Assembly: GCA_001570385.1 (NCBI GenBank)
Contig: BBYL01000033.1
Coordinates: 124,001-188,000 of the forward strand
DNA length: 64,000 nucleotides
Origin: Microtetraspora glauca
GTDB taxonomy: Bacteria > Actinomycetota > Actinomycetes > Streptosporangiales > Streptosporangiaceae
Reading direction: 5' to 3'
Under the pieces are notes generated by a model. That model searched no databases, was not told the DNA's origin, and worked only from the letters and a program-made list of their open reading frames with translations. The position numbers were made by a program, and so were the translations under genes. Of the stretch, positions 25,428-34,013 are shown in pieces; the stretch's first letter is position 1, and each line of letters opens with the position of its first letter.

Positions 25428-26912
25428 TCAGGAGGCGGTGTCCGCGGTGTTCTTGGGCTCGGCGCCGTTGAGACTCGCGGGGGTGCCGCCGGCGAGCAGG
25501 GTGCGGGCCAGGCCCAGACCGGTGCCGCCGAGCGTGAGGGCCTTGGCGAGCATCTCCTCGATGCCCTGGGCGCCGTTCAGCACGACCATGTGGTCGACGT
25601 TGCCGAACGCCTTGGAGCCCGCCTCGACGATCTGCGGCCAGTTCTCGGCGAGCTGCTGGGCGATGACGGCCTCCTGGTTCTCGGCCAGCGCCTCGGACCT
25701 GGCGCGGATCGCCTCGGCCTCGGCCAGACCCTTCGCCTTGGCCGCCTCAGCTTCCGCGAGGCCCTTCGCCTTGGCCGCCTCGGCCTCGGCCAGACCTCTC
25801 GCCTTCGCCGCCTCGGCCTCACCGAGACCTGTCGCCCTGGTCGCGGCCGCGGCCGCCTCGCCGCGGAGCCGTACGGACTCGGCGTCGGCCGCCGCGGCCT
25901 GCTTCACCTGGGACGCCTGGGCGGCGGCGCGCAGCTCCGTCTCGCGGGCCTCGGCCTCGGCCTGGGCGATGCGGGCGTCACGATCGGCCTGCGAGAGAGT
26001 CACCGTCTCGTACGCCTTGGCGTCCGCGGGCTTGCGGACCTGGGACTGGAGCCGCTGCTCGGAGAGCTGGGCCTCCAGCTCGGCCGCCCTCGTCTCCTGG
26101 ACGACGACCTCCTGGCGGGCGGTGGCCTCCGACAGCGGGCCGGCCTGCCGGGCCTTCGCCGCCGCCTGGTCCACCTCGGCCTGGTAACCGGCCTGCTGGA
26201 TCTGGGACTCCCGGATCGCGGCGGCCTTCCTCGCCGCGGCGACCTGCTCGGCCTCGGTGGCCTCCTGGTCGCGTTGCGCCTCGGCGATGCGGGCCGAGGC
26301 GGCGATCCTCGCGGCGTGCGGCTTGCCGAGGTTGACGATGTAACCGGTCTCGTCGTCGATCTCCTGGATCTGCAGCGAGTCGACGACCAGGCCAAGCTTG
26401 CTCATCTCGTCGGCCGCGGAGCTGCGCGTCTCGCTGGTCAGCCGCTCGCGGTTGAGGATGAGGTCCTCGACGGTGAGGTTGCCGGTGATCGAGCGCAGGT
26501 GACCGGTGAACAGCTCGTGGATCGCGCCGTTCATCGAGTCCTGCTGGTCGAGGAAGCGGCGGGCGGCGTTCGCGATGCTGCTGAAGTCGTCACCGACCTT
26601 GTAGATCACCACGCCGCGCACCTGGACGGGGATGCCCTGCTGGGTCACGCAGGACACCTGGAGGTTGGTCGCCCGGCTGTCCAGGCGGAGCCGGCGGGCG
26701 GTCTGGAACCCCGGAAGCACGGCGGTTCCCTTACCTGTGATGATCTTGAAGCCGAGGCTGTCGGCCAGTTCGTTCTTCGTATGGGCGCCGAGGCCCGAGA
26801 TGATGAGCGCCTCGTTGGGCTCGGCCACCCGCCAGACGGCTTTGAACAACAGGATGATGACGATGAGGGCGACAACGATCACGCCGCCGAAAACCAGGAA
26901 TTCCGTGGGCAT
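25428..26912 (-). CDS. Flotillin family (SPFH/PHB domain) membrane scaffold
   Basis: A 494-residue flotillin: one N-terminal membrane segment (about 6-25), an SPFH domain (about 27-200; LIISGLGAHTKN, VLPGFQTARRLRLDSR, VNLGKPHAARIA) and a long Ala/Glu-rich coiled coil (200-420). The coiled coil contains four near-identical 11-residue units of the form GLAEAEAAKAK (DNA about 25695-25830). The C-terminus ends in GTGLGLARTLLAGG. Flotillins organise membrane microdomains and affect fluidity and secretion. The small NfeD-like gene immediately upstream is the classic partner of bacterial flotillins, which strengthens the call. Confidence 0.95.
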   Translation of the reverse strand: MPTEFLVFGGVIVVALIVIILLFKAVWRVAEPNEALIISGLGAHTKNELADSLGFKIITGKGTAVLPGFQTARRLRLDSRATNLQVSCVTQQGIPVQVRGVVIYKVGDDFSSIANAARRFLDQQDSMNGAIHELFTGHLRSITGNLTVEDLILNRERLTSETRSSAADEMSKLGLVVDSLQIQEIDDETGYIVNLGKPHAARIAASARIAEAQRDQEATEAEQVAAARKAAAIRESQIQQAGYQAEVDQAAAKARQAGPLSEATARQEVVVQETRAAELEAQLSEQRLQSQVRKPADAKAYETVTLSQADRDARIAQAEAEARETELRAAAQASQVKQAAAADAESVRLRGEAAAAATRATGLGEAEAAKARGLAEAEAAKAKGLAEAEAAKAKGLAEAEAIRARSEALAENQEAVIAQQLAENWPQIVEAGSKAFGNVDHMVVLNGAQGIEEMLAKALTLGGTGLGLARTLLAGGTPASLNGAEPKNTADTAS

Positions 26913-26945
26913 CTACGCCTCCACTTCCAGGGGGGGAACAGGGGG

Positions 26946-27146
26946 TCAGGCGATCGCGCGCGTGACGTAGACCGTACGCGGTGGCGAATACTCGACAATG
27001 ACAACGAGCGACCCGACCGGGATCTCCTCCTCCGGAAGGTTCGGATGTGCGTAGAACGCTTCGACACCCCCGCGGATCGGCACCATCACTTCACCGACAA
27101 GGCCCGGACCGATCTTGCCCGTCACCCTGCCCTGCCTGCCGACCAC
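26946..27146 (-). CDS. Small NfeD-like OB-fold protein, flotillin partner
   Basis: A 66-residue protein starting at GTG 27146 (GGGGTGA seven bases upstream; an in-frame TGA blocks any longer version). The sequence has the NfeD C-terminal OB pattern: GRQGRVTGKIGPGLVGEVMVPI, then EEIPVGSLVVIVEYSPPRTVYVTRAI. It has no membrane segments, unlike full NfeD proteins, so it is the free-standing beta-barrel version. It ends 33 bases before the flotillin start and is surely co-transcribed. It probably binds or regulates the flotillin assembly. Confidence 0.75.
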   Translation of the reverse strand: MVGRQGRVTGKIGPGLVGEVMVPIRGGVEAFYAHPNLPEEEIPVGSLVVIVEYSPPRTVYVTRAIA

Positions 27147-27467
27147 CGCGTCACCCCGTCGTCTTCACTTGCACCGCGAATGCGCACGTTACCCCGAATT
27201 CGTGCAGTACGTCATCACGCGGCGACGCGTCCACCGACGGCCGCCCCGGATGACATGCGACGTCCACGGCCACATGCCATCGACCCGGACAACGAACACC
27301 ACTCGTGAAACGTTCCGATATCGCAACACAACCGCTTACATCGAGATGTGAGCGTTATGTTCTGCGAATTTCTGCGGCGCTTACCGTTTCCCGCTGATTT
27401 AACGGCGGATTCTCGCGGAAAACCACCCGATTTTCGCAGCCGATCGGGATTCCGGCGGAATATGGCG
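27147..27467. other. Intergenic region without a recognisable gene
   Basis: This 320-base gap lies upstream of the leftward NfeD-like/flotillin operon and downstream of the leftward acyltransferase. Only short incidental frames occur. It must hold the flotillin promoter, and base content is more AT-rich near 27300-27420. I see no convincing terminator hairpin. Confidence 0.6.
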
Positions 27468-28718
27468 TCACACCGCGCCCGCCGACCGGCCGGGACCGCC
27501 CCGCCCCGGGCGCCGGAGCCGGGTGAAGGCCCAGGACACGTCCGGCTCCACGGCCCACCGGAAGAGCCGCCGCACCGGGGCCGTGCACAGGACCGCCGAG
27601 AGGACCACCCCGAAAAGGATCATGACGGCGACACCCAGCGGGGCGACGAGAACATCGTTGTACCGTTCGGTCACCTTCACCACGAACCCGTGCAGCAGGT
27701 ACGCGTACATGGTGGCGGCACCGAGTCCGGTGAACCAGGTACGGCCGGCCGGGGTGACCGCGAGGAACGCCATGACCAGAAGCGCTCCCGTCGCCAGCAT
27801 GGCGAGCCTGATCAGGGTTCCGGTCAGATCGTCCACGCCGATCACCGTGTTGGCGTGCCTCCAGCGGATCCACTCGGTCGGCACGGCGCGATGGACGGCC
27901 AGGGCCACGCCCACCCCCGTGGCGAGGACCAGCGCCCCGCAGGCCCGCGCCCAGGGCCTCCTGAGCGACTCCAGATGCCGCGGCCTGAGCATCAGCCCGA
28001 GCACGTAGAACGGCAGCAGCCCGAGCGTGCGGTTCATGGACAGCTCGTCCGGCAGCGCGCTCGTCCCGGAGAGGAGCGACACCCCCACCGCCACCGCCAG
28101 CGGCCACCGGAGCTGCTGCCACACCGGCGTGGACAACCGCCAGAGGAACAACGCCATCAGGAACCAGGTCAGGTAGTACGGATCGAGCAGGCTGATCTCC
28201 AGCTTGCCGTACAGGAAGAACCTGGGCAGCGAGTAGGCGACCTCGAAGATCACGTACGGCACGGCCAGCCCGCTGATCAGCTTTCTCGCCTTGCCCGGCG
28301 AGAAGGCGAAATTTCCCGACAGATAGCCGCTGACCATGATGAACAGCGGCATGTGGAACAGGTAGCCGAAGAAGTACAGGGCATGCGCGACCTCCACGTC
28401 ACGCAGGTCCTCGATCAGGTGCCCGGAGACCACCAGGACCATGGCCAGGAACTTGGCGTTGTCCAGGAACGGGTCCCGCACGCGGGCCGTACCGGCCGGG
28501 GCGGCCGGGGCGGCGACCGGCGGGGAAGAGCCGGTGGGGACGGCCGACGAGCCGGCACGGGCGGCGGCTTCGCTGCGGGCCGAGGCGTCGATGCGTACCG
28601 GGGCCTCGGTGCGGGCCGAGACTTCGGTGCCCGCCGAGGCGTCGGGAGCGACGGCGGGCGTGCCGGAGGCTTCGGCGGGAGCGTCGGGAGCGTCAGGAGG
28701 AGCGGCGGGGACGGTCAC
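27468..28718 (-). CDS. Membrane acyltransferase, family 3 (OafA/YcfT-like)
   Basis: About 416 residues from GTG 28718; an upstream start at 28760 is possible. The first 85 residues are low-complexity Ala/Pro/Ser/Glu. The rest is an Acyl_transf_3 protein with about ten membrane segments. It opens with RDPFLDNAKFLAMVLVVSGHLIED, where the conserved histidine should be catalytic, and continues with FGYLFHMPLFIMVSGYLSG. Such enzymes O-acylate sugars of surface polysaccharides. This one could decorate the glycan made by the locus at 14-24 kb, though it is not in that operon. The acidic Ala-rich leader is unusual and may be disordered in the cytoplasm. Confidence 0.88.
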   Translation of the reverse strand: MTVPAAPPDAPDAPAEASGTPAVAPDASAGTEVSARTEAPVRIDASARSEAAARAGSSAVPTGSSPPVAAPAAPAGTARVRDPFLDNAKFLAMVLVVSGHLIEDLRDVEVAHALYFFGYLFHMPLFIMVSGYLSGNFAFSPGKARKLISGLAVPYVIFEVAYSLPRFFLYGKLEISLLDPYYLTWFLMALFLWRLSTPVWQQLRWPLAVAVGVSLLSGTSALPDELSMNRTLGLLPFYVLGLMLRPRHLESLRRPWARACGALVLATGVGVALAVHRAVPTEWIRWRHANTVIGVDDLTGTLIRLAMLATGALLVMAFLAVTPAGRTWFTGLGAATMYAYLLHGFVVKVTERYNDVLVAPLGVAVMILFGVVLSAVLCTAPVRRLFRWAVEPDVSWAFTRLRRPGRGGPGRSAGAV

Positions 28719-28790
28719 GGAGCCGGACGCTAGCGACGGCCCCCGCACACGGGCAGGCAACGACGGCCGAACATTGCCCGAACACTTCCG

Positions 28791-29624
28791 TCACCCGGAG
28801 GCCGAGGACCTGTCGTTCGCCGACCCTGTCGCGGCGAGGCTGGCGGACCAGAGGGCCGCGGCGAGTTCCGGGTCGGCCATCTGGCCGGGCACGGTGACGG
28901 GGACGTTCCCGGCGAAGTAGCGGCCCGGATGGTCGACGCCGTCCCGGTGCGTGGCGAGGTGGGTGATCCTGGCGGCACCCGCCTCGACCGACTCCCCCAT
29001 CCCCGGCACATGGAGCACCAACTTCATGAGGAACGTTCCCGGCGCGAACCCGGTCCGGATGACTCCGGGATGAAGGCAGGTGGCGGCGATCCCGCGCTCG
29101 GCGAGGGAGACCGTGAAGAGGGCGTTCGCCTGCTTGGAGTCGCCGTACTGCAGCCATCCGCTCCACCGGCGCCGCTCCCGCGACAGGTCGGCCGGGTCGA
29201 GCCGGCCGGTCTTGGCGGCGCGCGAGCAGGTCGTGACAACCCGGCCGGAGGACTCCCTGATCCGGTCGAGCAGCAGGTTCGTCAGCAGGAACGGCGACAG
29301 GTGGTTCACCTGGATCATCAACTCGTGTCCGTCGGCGGTGTGCTGCCGCTTGGTGGACATGACCCCGGCGTTGTTGATCAGAACGTCGATGCGCTCACAT
29401 CGGTCGAGCAGCTCCGCGGCCAGCCGGCGCACGTCCTCGAACGAGGTGAAATCCCCGGTCAGCGTGCCGGGCCGACTGCCCGTGATCGCGGCCACCTGGT
29501 CCGCGACCGCTGACAGCTTGGACGGGGTTCGACCCACCAGGATGAGCTGGTGTCCCTTGCGGGCGAGCTCCAGCGCGGACGCTGCCCCAATTCCGTCGCT
29601 TGCCCCGGTAATGACAGTATTCAT
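28791..29624 (-). CDS. Short-chain dehydrogenase/reductase
   Basis: The ATG at 29624 follows GGAGGA by six bases and gives 277 residues. A classical-to-atypical SDR: cofactor motif TGASDGIGAAS at 6-16, RTPSK suggesting NADP preference, NNAGVM, and a YGDSK active site in place of YxxxK preceded by TTCSRAAKTG. It resembles the retinol dehydrogenase/WW-domain oxidoreductase-like group that acts on lipophilic alcohols. The substrate is unknown. It is divergent from the cvnA start with about 110 bases between. Confidence 0.9.
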   Translation of the reverse strand: MNTVITGASDGIGAASALELARKGHQLILVGRTPSKLSAVADQVAAITGSRPGTLTGDFTSFEDVRRLAAELLDRCERIDVLINNAGVMSTKRQHTADGHELMIQVNHLSPFLLTNLLLDRIRESSGRVVTTCSRAAKTGRLDPADLSRERRRWSGWLQYGDSKQANALFTVSLAERGIAATCLHPGVIRTGFAPGTFLMKLVLHVPGMGESVEAGAARITHLATHRDGVDHPGRYFAGNVPVTVPGQMADPELAAALWSASLAATGSANDRSSASG

Positions 29625-29734
29625 CAGGTCCTCCAATGCGCTCGAACTGTATCGGTGCTAGTCTCCTGTGCGATCTTCCGGAGGTGCATTTCCCCATAAA
29701 TGCGGCGCGACCTCCACGCACTGCAGGAGTGGCC

Positions 29735-32254
29735 ATGGGTTCGAGAAACCGGTCGATTCGGTTCAAGATCTTCTTATTGCTGCTCTTGCCACTGCTCACT
29801 CTGAGCGCTTTGTGGGGGTTTGTCCTTAATCTGACCGTCAGCGACGGCCTGGCCCTCGTACGCTCCGGAAAGCTCTACGACACCGTCGGCGTGACCTCCA
29901 CCGACCTCGGCCTCCAGCTCCAGGCCGAGCGCGCCGTCGCCGCCGACACGCTCAGCTCCGGCCAGACCACGTCCACCGCGCTCAGCGCGCAGCAGCTCAA
30001 GACGAGCGCCTCCGTGGACAAGTTCATCAAGGCCGCGAACGACGACGAAGCCCGTGACTCCATGGGCGAGGAGCTGCGGGCCCCGGTCGACAGCCTGGTG
30101 GAGGCGCTCGGCCGCCTGACCTCCGTCCGCGAGTCCGTGGCGCTCGGCAAGTACACCCGGCTCGACGCGCTCACCGCGTACAACCAGATCGTGGACGAGT
30201 TGTTCGCCGTCTACGCGCGGATGGTCTCGGTCCCCGATCTCGGGATCCACGAGCAGGGCAGCGCCATGCAGGCGATGGGCAACGCGTACGAGATGATCGC
30301 CCGCGAGGACGCCCTGATCCGCGGTGCGCTCGCCCGGGGCCAGATGAGCCAGCAGGAGCACAACGCCTTCAGCGAGTGGGTGGCCACCCGCCGCTTCCTG
30401 TACCAGAAGAACCGGCCGATCCTCGAAGGCGGCATGCGCCGGCCGTACGAGGAGGTGCTGACCTCCGAGCTGTTCGACAAGTTCACCGGCCTGGAGGATC
30501 GGATCGTCGACCAGGTGCGCTCCGGCGGGCCGCTCCCGACCGACGCGGCCCGGTGGAAGTCCACCACGAACGCGCTCTTCACCAGCCTGGACACCGCCCG
30601 GATCAAGGCGTCCGACGCGCTCAGCGAGCGCGCGGCGTCCGTGGCGGGCGGCATCATGATCCGGATCGCCGTCGCGGGCGGCGTCGGCCTGATCGCGGTG
30701 ATCGCGACTATCATCTTCTCCGTCCGGTTCGGCCGCCGTCTGGTGCGCGACCTCGCCGGGCTCCAGCACGCCGCACTCGAACTCGCCGACGTCCGCCTCC
30801 CGAACGTGGTCGAGCGGCTGCGCAAGGGCGAGGAGGTCGACGTCGACACCGAGGCGCCGCCGATCGAGGCGCACGGGTCGTCCGAGGTCGAGGACCTCGC
30901 GCACGCCTTCAGCTCGGTGCAGCGCACCGCGGTCGAGGCGGCGGTCGGCCAGGCCGCCCTGCGGCGCGGCGTCAACCAGGTCTTCCTCAACCTGGCCCGG
31001 CGCAAGCAGGGCCTGCTGCACCGCCAGCTCACGCTGCTCGACACGATGCAGCGCCGGGCGGGCGACCCGGAGAGCCTGGAGGACCTGTTCCGGCTCGACC
31101 ACCTCACCACGCGCATGCGGCGGCACGCCGAGGGTCTGATCATCCTGTCCGGCGCCACTCCCGGCCGTTCCTGGCGCAAGCCGGTGGCCGTGGTCGACGT
31201 GGTACGCGCCGCGATCGCCGAGGTGGAGGACTACACCCGCATCACGCTGATGCCGATGCCGAACGCGTCGCTGGCCGGCTCGGCGGTGACCGACCTGATC
31301 CACCTGGTCGCCGAGCTGCTCGAGAACGCGACGATCTTCTCTCCCCCGCAGACCCGGGTGCAGGTACGCGGCGAACTGGTGGCCAACGGCCTCGCGATCG
31401 AGGTCGAGGACCGCGGTCTCGGGCTCGCCCCCGAGGAGTACGCCACGATCAACGAGCGGCTGGCCACCCCGCCGGAGTTCGACCTGGCCGACAGCGACCG
31501 CCTCGGCCTGTTCGTGGTCAGCCAGCTCGCCTCGCGCTACGGGATCAGCGTGGTGCTCCGCGCCTCGCCGTACGGCGGCACGACGGCGATCATCCTCATC
31601 CCACGCGAGCTGGTGGCCAAGGACGGCGTGCCCCCCGCCATCACCGGCTCGGTGGCGTCGGAGGCCATCACCGGCACGGTGACGCCCGGCCCGGTCACCG
31701 GGTCGATGTCCGCGGCCGCCATCATGGGCGGCCCCGCGACCACACACCCGGACGCCCCGGTCGTTCCTGCCACTCCGATGGCCGCAGCTCCGGCCCCGAC
31801 GGACCCGGGTCCGAGTCTGGGTCTGGGGACGAACCCGCCGGCGTCGGACCGGTCGCCGTTCTTCACTCCGGCCGCGCAGCGCGGCGAGCCCGTACCGTCC
31901 GCGGCGCGCGAGGACGGCCACGAGGAGAGCCGGGTGCGCAACCTCAGCATCGTGCAGAACGGCTCCGAGCCGGGGCTGCCGAGCCGAGGCAAGGACTCGG
32001 GGCTGCCCAGCCGCCGGGCCTCCGGTGCGAGCGGCACGCACGCCGGCCTCCCCCGGCGGGTCCGGCAGGCCAACATCGCCCCCCAGCTCCGCGAGCGGTC
32101 CCAGCCGCTGTCCGCGCCTGTCCCGGTCACAGAGGAACGCTCGCCGGAGCAGGTCAGGGCGACGTTCGCCGCCTTCCAGCAGGGGGCGCAACGAGGCCGT
32201 GAGGACGCGGACGACAATTCCGGTAACACGCAAGGCGAGAAGGGTGACGAATGA
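29735..32254 (+). CDS. cvnA: Conservon sensor kinase CvnA (NIT domain histidine kinase-like)
   Basis: An 839-residue protein from ATG 29735 (AGGAG upstream). Membrane segment near 12-32, a nitrate/nitrite-sensing-type (NIT) extracellular helical domain about 40-290, second membrane segment near 305-330 and a HAMP-like linker. A kinase core follows with DHLTTRMRRHAEGLIILSG, the N box LVAELLENATIFSPP and G box DRGLGLAPEEYATINERL. The phosphoaccepting H region is atypical, as in all CvnA proteins. A 200-residue Pro/Ala/Gly-rich tail ends the chain. The stop overlaps cvnB as ATGA. CvnA forms a membrane complex with CvnB-D analogous to a G-protein coupled receptor system. Confidence 0.95.
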   Translation: MGSRNRSIRFKIFLLLLLPLLTLSALWGFVLNLTVSDGLALVRSGKLYDTVGVTSTDLGLQLQAERAVAADTLSSGQTTSTALSAQQLKTSASVDKFIKAANDDEARDSMGEELRAPVDSLVEALGRLTSVRESVALGKYTRLDALTAYNQIVDELFAVYARMVSVPDLGIHEQGSAMQAMGNAYEMIAREDALIRGALARGQMSQQEHNAFSEWVATRRFLYQKNRPILEGGMRRPYEEVLTSELFDKFTGLEDRIVDQVRSGGPLPTDAARWKSTTNALFTSLDTARIKASDALSERAASVAGGIMIRIAVAGGVGLIAVIATIIFSVRFGRRLVRDLAGLQHAALELADVRLPNVVERLRKGEEVDVDTEAPPIEAHGSSEVEDLAHAFSSVQRTAVEAAVGQAALRRGVNQVFLNLARRKQGLLHRQLTLLDTMQRRAGDPESLEDLFRLDHLTTRMRRHAEGLIILSGATPGRSWRKPVAVVDVVRAAIAEVEDYTRITLMPMPNASLAGSAVTDLIHLVAELLENATIFSPPQTRVQVRGELVANGLAIEVEDRGLGLAPEEYATINERLATPPEFDLADSDRLGLFVVSQLASRYGISVVLRASPYGGTTAIILIPRELVAKDGVPPAITGSVASEAITGTVTPGPVTGSMSAAAIMGGPATTHPDAPVVPATPMAAAPAPTDPGPSLGLGTNPPASDRSPFFTPAAQRGEPVPSAAREDGHEESRVRNLSIVQNGSEPGLPSRGKDSGLPSRRASGASGTHAGLPRRVRQANIAPQLRERSQPLSAPVPVTEERSPEQVRATFAAFQQGAQRGREDADDNSGNTQGEKGDE

Positions 32255-32649
32255 CCAGCAAAGTGGCATCGGCCGGCGAACTGAACTGGCTGCTGGACGA
32301 TCTCATCAGCAGGGTCGGCGCCGTCCGCCAGGCGGTGATCCTCTCCACTGACGGCCTCGTCGTCGGAGCCTCGCAGGGACTCAGCCGCGAGGACGCCGAG
32401 CACCTGTCCGCCGTCGCCGCGGGCTTCCAGAGCCTGGCACGCGGCGCGGGACGGCACTTCGGCGGAGGCGAGGTGCGCCAGACCATCGTCGAGATGGAGT
32501 CGGCGTTCCTGTTCGTCACCGCCGCCGGGCAGGGCACCTGCCTCGCCGTGCTGGCCGCCTCCGACGCGGACGTCGGCCACATCGCCTACGAGATGGCCAT
32601 GCTGGTCAAGCGTGTCGGCCAGCACATCTCGACCAACCCCCGCCGGTAA
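32251..32649 (+). CDS. cvnB: Roadblock/LC7 domain protein CvnB
   Basis: A 132-residue roadblock/LC7 protein: LNWLLDDLISRVGAVRQAVILSTDGLVVGAS at 11-41 and FLFVTAAGQGTCLAVLAASDADVGHIAYEMAMLV near the end. In conservons this protein is thought to modulate the nucleotide state of the CvnD GTPase, as MglB does for MglA. Its ATG overlaps the cvnA stop, and cvnC follows 32 bases downstream. Confidence 0.96.
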   Translation: MTSKVASAGELNWLLDDLISRVGAVRQAVILSTDGLVVGASQGLSREDAEHLSAVAAGFQSLARGAGRHFGGGEVRQTIVEMESAFLFVTAAGQGTCLAVLAASDADVGHIAYEMAMLVKRVGQHISTNPRR

Positions 32650-32681
32650 CCCGCCGATATCGAGGGCCCCGAGGAGGAGGC

Positions 32682-33050
32682 GTGACGGAACCGCAATGGC
32701 TTGACGAGGAGGCCGGTCCCATCGTCCGGCCATACGCGCTGACAGGAGGCCGTACGCGGTCGTCCGGTGACGACTTCGACCTCATCGCGTTGGTGACAGC
32801 CACCGACGGGCAGGTGAAGGACGACAGCGGCGTCGGTCCGGAGCAACGCCGGATCCTCGCGATCACCAGGGAACCCATGTCCGTCGCGGACATCGCGTCC
32901 GAGATCGATCTGCCTCTCGGTGTGGTCCGCGTCCTTCTCGGGGATCTGCACGACCATGAGCTGATCAGCGTGCGACCACCCGCCCAAGTGGCGCCGCTGC
33001 CCAGCGCGCACATTCTCAAGGAAGTGATCAATGGCCTTCGCGCCCTCTGA
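32682..33050 (+). CDS. cvnC: DUF742 protein CvnC
   Basis: A 122-residue DUF742 protein with the family pattern GPIVRPYALTGGRTR, a winged-helix-like core (ISREPMSVADIASEIDLPLGVVRVLLGDL here ITREPMSVADIAS) and the near-universal ending LKEVINGLRAL. DUF742 proteins are the third member of conservons and probably bridge the complex, perhaps as a DNA- or protein-binding winged helix. It overlaps cvnD by 20 bases. Its GTG start follows GAGGAGG. Confidence 0.95.
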   Translation: MTEPQWLDEEAGPIVRPYALTGGRTRSSGDDFDLIALVTATDGQVKDDSGVGPEQRRILAITREPMSVADIASEIDLPLGVVRVLLGDLHDHELISVRPPAQVAPLPSAHILKEVINGLRAL

Positions 33051-33609
33051 GGAGCCGGTCGCCCTCAAGATCCTCGTCGCCGGCGGCTTCGGCGTCGGAA
33101 AGACCACGCTGGTCGGCGCGATCAGCGAGATCCGTCCCCTCCGCACCGAGGAGGTCCTGTCGGACCGCGGGGTCGGCGTCGACGACGTCGACGGGGTGGA
33201 AGGCAAGACCACCACCACCGTGGCGATGGACTTCGGCCGGATCACGATCCGCGAGGGCCTCGTGGTCTACCTGTTCGGCACGCCCGGCCAGGAACGCTTC
33301 TGGTTCATGTGGGACGAGCTGTCCTACGGCGCCCTGGGAGCGGTCGTCCTCGCGGACACCCGCCGGCTCACGGACTGCTTCCCGTCGATCGACTACTTCG
33401 AGCAGCGCGGGACGCCGTTCATCGTCGCGGTGAACTGCTTCGACGGCGCGGACAAGCACGAGCCCGACGACGTCCGGGTGGCCCTGGACCTCGACCCCGA
33501 GGTGCCCGTGCTTCTCTGTGACGTACGGCGGCGCGCCTCGGCCAAGGTCGTCCTCGTCACGCTCGTCGAGCACGCCCTCAAGACGCTGACGGCCGCGCAG
33601 AGCAAGTAG
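33031..33609 (+). CDS. cvnD: Small GTPase CvnD
   Basis: A 192-residue GTPase of the conservon type. P-loop GGFGVGKTT at 18-26, switch/Walker B region LFGTPGQERFWFMWDELSYGALG, and a guanine-specificity region reading AVNCFDG instead of NKxD. TTTTVAMDFGRI is the conserved switch I segment. It cycles between GTP and GDP states under control of the CvnA/B/C complex. In Streptomyces such operons influence development and antibiotic production; the output here is unknown. It ends the operon, converging on a second cvn pair. Confidence 0.96.
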   Translation: MAFAPSEEPVALKILVAGGFGVGKTTLVGAISEIRPLRTEEVLSDRGVGVDDVDGVEGKTTTTVAMDFGRITIREGLVVYLFGTPGQERFWFMWDELSYGALGAVVLADTRRLTDCFPSIDYFEQRGTPFIVAVNCFDGADKHEPDDVRVALDLDPEVPVLLCDVRRRASAKVVLVTLVEHALKTLTAAQSK

Positions 33610-33626
33610 GCCGCGTGCGACGGCCC

Positions 33627-33645
33627 GCGCGCCTACAGGGCGCGC
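33627..33645. terminator. Possible bidirectional hairpin between the two conservons
   Basis: GCGCGCC (33627-33633) and GGCGCGC (33639-33645) form a 7-base stem with a 5-base loop. It lies between the cvnD stop and the last codons of the opposing cvnC gene, whose stop it overlaps. The 23-base gap between convergent stops leaves no other room for termination signals. Confidence 0.45.
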
Positions 33646-34013
33646 AGGCCGTTGATCACTTCCAGCAGGATGCTCTCCATGGGTCGGGACGCCTCCGGCG
33701 CCGGCGGCCGTACCAGGATCAGCCCGTGGTCCAGCAGGTCGCCGACCAGCACGCGGACGACGCCGAGCGGCAACCCCGCGTCCGACGCCACGTCGGCGAG
33801 CGGCCGGGCCCGCCGCACCAGGTCCAGCAGCCGCAGATGCTCGCGCCCGAGGTCCGCGTGGTACGGCACGGCCGCGCCGGTCGCGACGACCACGGCGACC
33901 AGATCGAGCGTGGCCGCGGACGTGGGCTGTACCCGCCCCTTGGTCAGGGCGTAGGCCCGGACGACCGGTCCGTCCTCGACCAGGTCCTCGTCCCAGTGCT
34001 CGTGATCGGTCAC
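33633..34013 (-). CDS. cvnC: DUF742 protein CvnC, second copy
   Basis: A 126-residue DUF742 protein from GTG 34013, overlapping the end of its cvnA gene as GTGA. It has GPVVRAYALTKGRVQPTS, the DLVRRARPLADVASDAGLPLGVVRVLVGDLLDHGLI core and the identical C-terminal ending LLEVINGLRAL. It differs clearly from the first copy, so the two are old paralogues and not a recent duplication. No roadblock gene precedes it and no GTPase gene follows it, unlike a full conservon. Confidence 0.93.
   Translation of the reverse strand: MTDHEHWDEDLVEDGPVVRAYALTKGRVQPTSAATLDLVAVVVATGAAVPYHADLGREHLRLLDLVRRARPLADVASDAGLPLGVVRVLVGDLLDHGLILVRPPAPEASRPMESILLEVINGLRAL

Noticed and set aside
29774..32269. 831-residue frame on the minus strand opposite cvnA
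   Set aside because: A typical high-GC antisense shadow, rich in Arg, Gly and His, without domains; cvnA on the other strand is unmistakable.
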